From the NCBI GenBank assembly GCA_016946835.1, contig JACVTC010000003.1, forward strand, positions 3,267,501 through 3,282,500: a stretch of 15,000 nucleotides of DNA. Reading direction: 5' to 3'. A program made the translations under genes and the position numbers. Numbering within the stretch: the stretch's first letter is position 1; each line of letters opens with the position of its first letter. The stretch comes from Neocallimastix lanati (nom. inval.) (lineage: Eukaryota; Neocallimastigomycota; Neocallimastigomycetes; Neocallimastigales; Neocallimastigaceae). The notes beneath the pieces were generated by a model, which saw only the letters and a program-made list of their open reading frames with translations, did not search any database and had not been told where the DNA came from. Shown piece after piece: positions 9,256 to 15,000 of this stretch.

Positions 9256-9740
9256 GAATAAAAACTGAAAAAAAAAATACTAATTATTAATTTTAAATTT
9301 TATTCTCATATAATAAATAAAAAAATAAATTAAATTGATTCAAATTAGTTATTGTTTAATTCTATATGAATGATAGTTATTTTTTTATATATAAAATAAT
9401 ATTAAATGTTTGTTTTATTTTAATCAATTTTATATTTACTTTATTTAAAGGTAAATATTTTTAGTTTATAATTATTTTTATTAAATTTTATAATATGTGG
9501 AATAATATTAATTTTAATTATATTTTGTTTATTAAATAATATATCTAAATAAGAAATATATAATTTCATTAAATTTTATTTTTATATATTAAATTAAAAA
9601 AAAATTTTTTATTTATTTTTTTTTTTTTTTATTATTCATTTAGAAAATAATTTCATTTCATTTTGAATTAAATTATAAAATTATAAGTAATTTTGTATCC
9701 CTTATTTATTATAAATTAAATATATTAAAATATATATTTA

Positions 9741-9835
9741 TTTTTTATTATTATTCATTATTATTATCAATTATTATTCATTATTATTATTCATTATTCA
9801 TTATTCATTATTATTTATTATTATTATTTATTAAT
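9741..9835 (+). repeat. Degenerate ATTATTC/ATT microsatellite
   Basis: Alternating ATTATTATT and ATTATTC units, with one ATCAATT variant, run through this stretch. Confidence 0.75.
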
Positions 9836-10544
9836 TAAAATTTTTTTGAACTTAAAATCTTATTTATTTTAACTATTTAAATTTTTTTTTTCCGTATTTA
9901 TTCTTTAATAATATATTAACTTTAGATTAATCAAAAAGTAATATAAAATTAATATATTAACATAATGTATAAATATTAATAAATATTTATAAGATATTAA
10001 TAAATATTAATAAATAATATTATTTATTTATTAATATTATAATTAAACATATCCCACTGTTCCATGTAGTATTGAATTTCATATAAATTTTTTAATATAT
10101 TAAAAAAAGAAATTTATTTCATAATATTTAATATATTAAATATTAAATACCGTTTTTTCTAATTATAGAGTTTCAATAATAGGAATATTTGAAATATTTA
10201 ATATTTTATATGAATTTCATATAATAACAAAGTTTTTAAAAATTACAATATTTATATTACTTTTTATTACTCTTTATATTAATAATAATTATTAATAATA
10301 TAAAAAAATTTTTTATATAAAAGCTTTTTTTTTTTCCTCCAGAGATTTTTTTTTATTATTATTTCAAGTTATATAATAATTTTTATTTTTTTTTTTTATT
10401 GTATAGTTAAAAATATAAATTTGTTATTTATTAATAATAAAACAAAACTATAATTAATAATAAAATAAAATATATATTTATATTTAAATTAACTGTAAAT
10501 TATTTTTATATCAAAAATAAAAATATATATATATATTTATATAA

Positions 10545-10554
10545 TATATAAAAG
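10545..10554 (+). promoter_or_regulatory. TATA-box-like element of the cellulase gene
   Basis: TATATAAAAG lies about 54-63 bases before the ATG at 10,608. That leaves room for a transcription start about 30 bases downstream and a short leader. In DNA this AT-rich, TATA-like strings are common, so only the trailing AAAAG and the distance favour it. Confidence 0.3.
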
Positions 10555-10607
10555 CATACATATAAAATAAATAAATAAATAAAAAGAGAAAAAAAAATTC
10601 AAACAAA

Positions 10608-12017
10608 ATGAAATTTGAAAACTTTTTATTCATCTTTGGTTGTGTTGGTTCATCTTTAGCATTAACCACGAAGGAAGTGATTAAAGATATGGGACTTGGT
10701 TGGAATTTAGGTAATACTTTAGAAGCATGTGGAGATTGGATTAATGGTAGTACCACTAAACAATATGAAACTGCATGGGGAAACCCTGAAACCACTGAAG
10801 CTATGATTAAAGGTGTTAAAAGCTATGGTTTCAAGTCAGTTCGTATTCCAGTTGCATGGAGTAATCTCATGTCTTCTGATTATACGATTAGTCCATTATT
10901 ACTTAAAAGAGTGGAAGAAGTAGTCAATTATGTTGTCAAAAATGATATGTATGCTATAATGAATATCCACTGGGATGGTGGTTGGTTTGAAAAATTTTCT
11001 ACCTCGGAACAAGAAGCATTTACTAAATACAAAAAAGTTTGGGAACAATTAACGGATTATTTCAAAAGTTTTGATGAACATTTAATTTTCGAATCATTAA
11101 ATGAAGAAGGTTGTTGGGATTCCATTTGGAATCGCTATTCTAAATCTGGTGACAAGGCCAAAGCCTACGGTTTATTAAATACAATTAATCAAAACTTTGT
11201 TGATATTGTTCGTAATTCTGGTGGAAACAATACCAATAGACATTTACTTTTAGCTGGTTATTGTACAGATATTGACTTAACGGTTGATGAAGCCTATGTG
11301 GTTCCAAAGGATGATAGAGTTATGGTCTCCGTTCACTACTACACTCCATCCACTTTCACTCTTCTTGAAGAAGATGCCGATTGGGGTAAGGCTGCCCCTA
11401 CCTGGGGTACGGATGATGAAGTTAACTACCTTATTAATGATTTCAATAAATTAAAGACACGTTTTGTTGATAAAGGTATTCCAGTCATTATTGGTGAATA
11501 TGGTACAACTGCTAAAAATAAAGATACCGAAAGTATTCATAAATATTTAATGACATGTGCAGAATATGCCCTAAACTTAGATATGTGTCCAGTTGTTTGG
11601 GATGCAGGACAATACTTTGATCGTAATTCATTAACCTTCAAGGACTCCGAAATTGGAGAATTATATAAGAGTCTTTCTGGTAAAGTCAATGAAACCAATG
11701 GTAACTCCAATTCTAATCCTGACCCCAATAATTCTGCTTCTAGTGATAGTGACACCTGCTGGTCTGAACCAGATTATCCATGCTGTAAGAATACCTGTAG
11801 AGTTGTCTATACCGATAGTTCTGAATGGGGTGTTGAAAATGGTAACTGGTGTGGTATTCCAAGTTTCTGTGGAGAAGTAAAAAATGCCGTTGACTCATGT
11901 CCAGACTATCCAGACTATCCATGTTGTAGTACTTGTGACGTTTATTTAACTGAAGATAATGGTAGTCGCTGGGGTGTTGAAAATAACGACTGGTGTAGTA
12001 TCAAAAATTCTTGTTAA
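10608..12017 (+). CDS. GH5 (subfamily 4-like) endoglucanase with two fungal dockerins
   Basis: Secreted enzyme likely to cleave internal beta-1,4-glucan links in cellulose or related glucans; GH5_4 members also act on xyloglucan, lichenan or mannan, so substrate is open. Residues 1-18 form a signal peptide with probable cleavage after SLA. The catalytic barrel spans about 25-357: GWNLGNTL (31-38), AWGNP (56-60), VRIPVAW with R79, NIHWD with H121, FESLNEEG with acid/base E166, VHYY with H243 and Y245, IIGEYG with nucleophile E297, VVWD with W331. An Asn/Ser/Asp-rich linker (359-383) leads to two CBM10-type dockerins: 384-421 (C384, C392, C393, C397, C415, C421) and 431-469 (C431, C439, C440, C443, C463, C469). 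These bind cohesin partners in the fungal cellulosome. All catalytic residues are present and there are no introns. The start has A at -3. Bacterial-like barrel fused to a fungal docking module fits horizontal transfer. Confidence 0.96.
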   Translation: MKFENFLFIFGCVGSSLALTTKEVIKDMGLGWNLGNTLEACGDWINGSTTKQYETAWGNPETTEAMIKGVKSYGFKSVRIPVAWSNLMSSDYTISPLLLKRVEEVVNYVVKNDMYAIMNIHWDGGWFEKFSTSEQEAFTKYKKVWEQLTDYFKSFDEHLIFESLNEEGCWDSIWNRYSKSGDKAKAYGLLNTINQNFVDIVRNSGGNNTNRHLLLAGYCTDIDLTVDEAYVVPKDDRVMVSVHYYTPSTFTLLEEDADWGKAAPTWGTDDEVNYLINDFNKLKTRFVDKGIPVIIGEYGTTAKNKDTESIHKYLMTCAEYALNLDMCPVVWDAGQYFDRNSLTFKDSEIGELYKSLSGKVNETNGNSNSNPDPNNSASSDSDTCWSEPDYPCCKNTCRVVYTDSSEWGVENGNWCGIPSFCGEVKNAVDSCPDYPDYPCCSTCDVYLTEDNGSRWGVENNDWCSIKNSC

Positions 12018-12018
12018 A

Positions 12019-12193
12019 TTAAAAAAAAAAAAAAAAAAACAAAGAAGTTTTATGAATTCATTAAAATATAATTTAATTGTATAAAAAATTTAATTATATC
12101 TAAGAATTCATTAAATTATAATTTAATCGTATAATTTTAATTATAATCTTAGAATCTAAATAATATAAAATATATATATATATATTTCTTTTT

Positions 12194-12231
<38 letters not shown>

Positions 12232-12508
12232 TTATAATCTTAATATAGTAACCTAAAATATATATAATTTGCATGTATATTTTTTTTTATTCAATTTTAT
12301 AAAATATATTTCATATAATGTAATATTATCTTAAATATATACATAAAATAAAAAAATATGAAATAATTTTATTATTTTAAAAAAAAAAAAAAAACTTTTG
12401 AAAAATATATAGCTCAAATAATAATGACAAAATAATAATATTAAAAATCGTTATTAATATATTATTAATTTATTATTAATTTAATCTAAATTATTTAATA
12501 TATATTAA
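12019..12508. other. Downstream flank of the cellulase gene
   Basis: No gene is seen. An A18 run starts six bases past the stop codon (12,022-12,039); a 29-base A-run follows at 12,199-12,227 and another near 12,380. The 50-bp tandem duplication lies between. The remainder is AT-rich without structure. Confidence 0.5.
12054..12152 (+). repeat. 50-bp tandem duplication past the cellulase stop
   Basis: Copies start with GAATTCATTAAA at 12,054 and 12,104 and share TATAATTTAAT(T/C)GTATAA. They lie 37 bases past the stop codon, after an A-run, so they are probably in the 3' UTR. Confidence 0.72.
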
Positions 12509-12652
12509 ATGGAAAAAATAATAGATGGAACAATTGAACAATTAGATTAAAATGTTTTTGTTTACCAAGAAATTAATGTATATGACAAAAATATGATTAT
12601 TGGTTGTATATATCAAAAATTATGGAGAATAATTTTATATATAGATAGATAA
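12509..12652 (+). pseudogene. Short broken reading frame, possible gene fragment
   Basis: From ATG 12,509 the frame reads MEKIIDGTIEQLD, one TAA (12,548-12,550), then continues in the same frame as NVFVYQEINVYDKN, MIIGCIYQKLWR and IILYIDR to TAA at 12,650-12,652. The mixture of residues (Trp, Cys, Gln, Gly, Asp) is unlike translated simple AT sequence. One stop splits 47 sense codons. It may be a decayed fragment of an unrecognised gene or chance; I recognise no family. Confidence 0.22.
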
Positions 12653-12786
12653 GTTAGGTTAGGTTATTATTATTATTTATAAATTTATTTTTTTATTCAC
12701 TTAATTATAAATTTATATTAAAAATTAATTTTATTTTAAAAAATTTTTTTTTGAATTTTTTTTTGAAATTATTAATTTTTTTATTG

Positions 12787-12789
<3 letters not shown>

Positions 12790-12836
<47 letters not shown>

Positions 12837-12876
12837 CAATTATTATTATTATCAATTATTATTATTATTATTATTA

Positions 12877-12917
<41 letters not shown>

Positions 12918-12952
12918 TATCATCATCATCATCATTATTATTATTAATACTA
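12790..12952 (+). repeat. (ATT)n microsatellite with CAT end
   Basis: ATT units are interrupted by ATCAATT twice and end in ATCATCATCATC. It gives an apparent poly-isoleucine/tyrosine frame that is not a gene. Confidence 0.92.
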
Positions 12953-13154
12953 TATTTAAGATATTTCAAAGTCGAGTTTTAAGTAGTCTCTAGTTTTTTT
13001 TTTTTTTTTTCTCAAATTTATTTTTTTTTTCTTATAAGCCTTTAACCTTGATTGATTTTCCTACCTCTACCATATCTCTATCCCAATAAAAGTTTTACAA
13101 TTGTATTTTTTTTTTTTTTTTTTTGAGGGAAAATTTATCCAAATTTTGTCTGCT

Positions 13155-13157
<3 letters not shown>

Positions 13158-13191
<34 letters not shown>
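13158..13191 (+). repeat. (TA)17 microsatellite
   Basis: About 17 uninterrupted TA units. A similar tract of about 14 units lies at 14,548-14,575. Confidence 0.95.
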
Positions 13192-13194
<3 letters not shown>

Positions 13195-13278
13195 ATTTTA
13201 TCCCATACATGTCACTTACAATGTAATATCTCTCTAAATCTAAGGAAAGACAAAGATAATATTTTTCGAGTTTTTTCC

Positions 13279-13323
13279 TTTTTTTTTTTTTTAAAAAAAA
13301 AACAAAAAAAAAAAAAAAAAAAA
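13279..13323 (+). repeat. Adjacent T14 / A10-C-A20 tract
   Basis: A T-run is followed immediately by A-runs interrupted by one C, giving a self-complementary hairpin-prone element. Confidence 0.85.
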
Positions 13324-13967
13324 CACCTTACCTGAGTAAACGCACATTTCACACAAAAAAAAAGGAAAAATGTTAAATTCTTTAGAAACAACAATAAAGG
13401 GATGGTAAAAGCTATTTAAGCCTATTTCCCATTATAAAAAAAAAAAAAAAAAAAAAACCTTCAAATCCAATTAATAATCCTGTATTAAACTAGTGTCTGT
13501 GTACTTCTCATTCTTTCTTTGTTCGATCCAAGAAGAGGGGCATAATACGAAGCTAGCCCAGTTACTATAGCTGAAAATAGCATTTCGTTTAATAAAGGAT
13601 AGAAATAGGAGGATTCTTAAGAAATCCTTTAATGGAATAAAGCACTTTTTCTAACTTTTATTATTTATTTTCTGTAGGATGGGTTTCAATTCAAAAATCA
13701 TTTGAAATCGGAACACCTAGAGGTAGGTTATAGCAATTCGTTTTAGGTTAACTTTTTGTCTTGAAAAGATAAAAAGGTTAGTTAGAGTAAATGACTATTA
13801 TTAAAAAGAAATCGTGAAAACTTCCTCTCGTTACTCCGACTAAACTGGCGCACAATTAATTGATATCAAATTGTATTTCATTATTTCTAGGCCACCTAAT
13901 TGGCAAACTTTAATTAACTTCTTAAGTTGAGATCTTTATTGGAGTACATAACACAATGTCATCTTAC

Positions 13968-14003
<36 letters not shown>

Positions 14004-14113
14004 ACCTGCACAACAACATTTATCACCACTAGCGATTTCAATATTTATCAAAATTTATTAAAAAAAAAATGGCATTAATGAACAAGTTAAAATAATAAAA
14101 TAAATAGAATTTG

Positions 14114-14142
14114 GTGAGTAAGTGAGTGAGTGAGTGAGTGAG
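14114..14142 (+). repeat. (GTGA)n tetranucleotide microsatellite
   Basis: About seven GTGA/AGTG units run through this stretch, among the few simple repeats in the window that contain much G. A (TTTC)5-type tract follows at 14,170-14,188. Confidence 0.9.
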
Positions 14143-14271
14143 AGGACACGCCTTGACAAACCACTATGTCTTTCTTTCTTTCTTTCTTAATACTAAAAAA
14201 GGATTCCGATAATATATCTTCATCAACTCTTACACAAGCCTTAGAAAATAAATAAGTATATATTAAGTATT

Positions 14272-14272
<1 letters not shown>

Positions 14273-14317
<45 letters not shown>

Positions 14318-14397
14318 ATAATAGCACTTAACCCTCTAATACCATAAGTGATGTGAATCATCATTATGACATTTATATTGGAAAACTGATTCAATAC

Positions 14398-14433
<36 letters not shown>
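14273..14433 (+). repeat. A43 and T33 runs flanking an 85-base core
   Basis: An A43 run (14,273-14,315) and a T33 run (14,401-14,433) enclose 85 bases of ordinary sequence. The runs are complementary, so the whole unit could fold as a long stem with the core as loop. Confidence 0.85.
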
Positions 14434-14434
<1 letters not shown>

Positions 14435-14455
14435 GCAACATAAAATGATTCATCT

Positions 14456-14547
14456 ATGGTTGTTTTTCTTATAATCAATAAACTACGAGAGGTTTTTTAC
14501 GATCAGATTAGATATAGAAGAAGGATTGTTCAACAAAATTATGCACT

Positions 14548-14580
<33 letters not shown>

Positions 14581-14728
14581 TTTATCCAGCCTACTTAAGT
14601 TGTTACTAAAACGCATAATCAATAAACTTGATGATTATCTACCTCTTTGGTCCATGAAAATAGATGAACCATTAATCGTCGTGAAGAATAAATCAGTGAT
14701 CAAAAAAGTGAACTGTGTTGTTGGTTAA
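14456..14728 (+). CDS. Doubtful 90-codon hypothetical ORF
   Basis: The frame opens at ATG 14,456 and ends at TAA 14,726-14,728. Both ends have mixed composition (NKLREVFYDQIRYRRRIVQQ near the start; LDDYLPLWSMKIDEPLIVV near the end), but the middle is a translated TA microsatellite (IYIYIYIYI). An open frame of this length is unusual in such AT-rich DNA, yet the microsatellite accounts for nine to ten codons. I recognise no domain. It may be a chance frame or a fragment of a decayed gene. Confidence 0.15.
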
Positions 14729-14884
14729 TTAATTGATTAATTTATCTTGTAAATCAACCGGTGTTTATGCTAATGTCCGTTATCAAAAGAAAATAGATGG
14801 ATGATTGAGTATGATTCTAATAAAGCCATATAAAAAAAAAAAAAAAAAAAAACTTAATAAAAATAAAGAATTATTTCTGAAATA

Positions 14885-14986
14885 TTAACAATTCCAGTGA
14901 GAAAAGCTAGGTACACAAACACCACAGCAAGGGCAACATTTAAGGCAATCTTCTGAGACTATTTTTCTTCTTTTTAAATGGAAATA
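14885..14986 (-). CDS. Possible cysteine-rich terminal exon of a gene cut by the window edge
   Basis: On the minus strand, directly after a GACATTAG acceptor-like sequence, 33 codons read YFHLKRRKIVSEDCLKCC, then PCCGVCVPSFSHWNC, ending at TAA (14,887-14,885). Eight cysteines in the last 21 residues, with basic residues before them, is not what AT-rich chance sequence gives. The local GC content also rises. If real, it is the C-terminal exon of a gene lying mainly beyond base 15,000. Clustered CC and CxxC motifs would fit a palmitoylated or metal-binding tail, but no family is recognised. Confidence 0.27.
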   Translation of the reverse strand, partial: YFHLKRRKIVSEDCLKCCPCCGVCVPSFSHWNC

Positions 14987-15000
14987 CTAATGTCAAATAT

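Larger units (their letters stand above)
9256..10607. other. AT-rich region upstream of the cellulase gene
   Basis: No gene is seen. The sequence is nearly pure A and T over long spans, with an ATTATTC-type repeat listed separately and T-runs near 9,610-9,630 and 10,380-10,400. The last 150 bases include the probable core promoter of the cellulase. Confidence 0.5.
13011..14270. other. Mixed-complexity region without a confirmed gene
   Basis: Blocks of ordinary-complexity sequence alternate with A and T runs. On the minus strand two short coding-like stretches end at TAA: 13,094-13,032 (reads FYWDRDMVEVGKSIKVKGL) and about 13,277-13,193 (reads KKLEKYYLCLSLDL then ERYYIVSDMYGIK). On the plus strand, 13,679-13,722 is bounded by TTTTCTGTAG and GTAGGT, like a 44-45 base exon, and the next T-rich acceptor is at 13,890. 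On the minus strand GTAAGA (13,967) to ATTAG (13,896) could be a 72-base intron. These do not combine into a gene I can defend. An AGGATTCTT/AAGAAATCCT near-palindrome lies at 13,610-13,628. Confidence 0.35.

Noticed and set aside
10511-10795. Minus-strand 94-codon frame over the cellulase start
   Set aside because: It overlaps the signal peptide and catalytic start of the GH5 gene in antisense and ends in translated AT repeat. Antisense and alternate frames at 11,537-11,922 were dropped for the same reason.
12751-12993. An 80-codon poly-isoleucine/tyrosine open frame
   Set aside because: It is almost entirely translated (ATT)n repeat.
13193-13277. Resemblance of YYIVSDMYGIK to a NUMOD4 homing-endonuclease motif (YYEVSNLGRVK)
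   Set aside because: The glycine is displaced by one residue, and no endonuclease domain is nearby.
13123-13394. 70- and 60-codon frames on both strands
   Set aside because: They consist largely of translated TA microsatellite and A/T runs (poly-Lys, poly-Phe).
13518-13536. TTCGATC as a tRNA T-loop
   Set aside because: The flanking bases give only a partial stem, and no acceptor or D-arm is found upstream.
14263-14478. 71-codon minus-strand frame
   Set aside because: About half is poly-Lys and poly-Phe from the A43 and T33 runs; the remaining residues are too few to support a gene.

Overview
The window looks like nuclear DNA of an anaerobic gut fungus (Neocallimastigomycota: the Piromyces, Neocallimastix, Anaeromyces and Orpinomyces group). 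Three things point there. Intergenic DNA is extremely AT-rich: one sampled 60-base line near 9,961 has only 3 G or C, with many 20-43 base A or T runs and long ATT and TA microsatellites. Genes stand out as GC islands; sampled lines of the cellulase are about 37-42% GC. The cellulase is a secreted GH5 catalytic domain followed by two cysteine-rich fungal dockerins, an architecture typical of these fungi. Genus and species cannot be read from the window.

Layout. 1-1,240 holds a decayed Ty1/copia-type retrotransposon on the minus strand: an RT N-terminal relic, RT remnants, a polypurine tract and the start of an LTR cut by the window edge. 1,241-2,202 is promoter and 5' UTR sequence with a probable intron. 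2,203-4,188 encodes an unrecognised 661-residue protein with an internal duplication, two cysteine clusters and a basic/acidic tail. 4,189-10,607 has no gene I can support. It contains tandem duplications of about 55-60 bp, a 414-bp island that looks like a solo LTR, a (TTA)n tract of about 209 bp, an A-rich minisatellite and a second complex island at 8,902-9,255. 10,608-12,017 is the complete GH5 cellulase with double dockerin. 12,018-15,000 is repeats plus several short coding-like fragments, among them a possible cysteine-rich terminal exon on the minus strand at the right edge.

The two clear genes show no sign of working together. The cellulase would be exported and docked onto a cellulosome. 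The 661-residue protein looks intracellular, possibly nuclear, and is the most novel item: one copy of its duplication carries a 43-residue, GC-richer insert with a C-x2-C pair. The downstream cysteines that could complete a zinc ribbon exist only in that copy. All family assignments are from reading the sequence by eye; no database search or folding was run.
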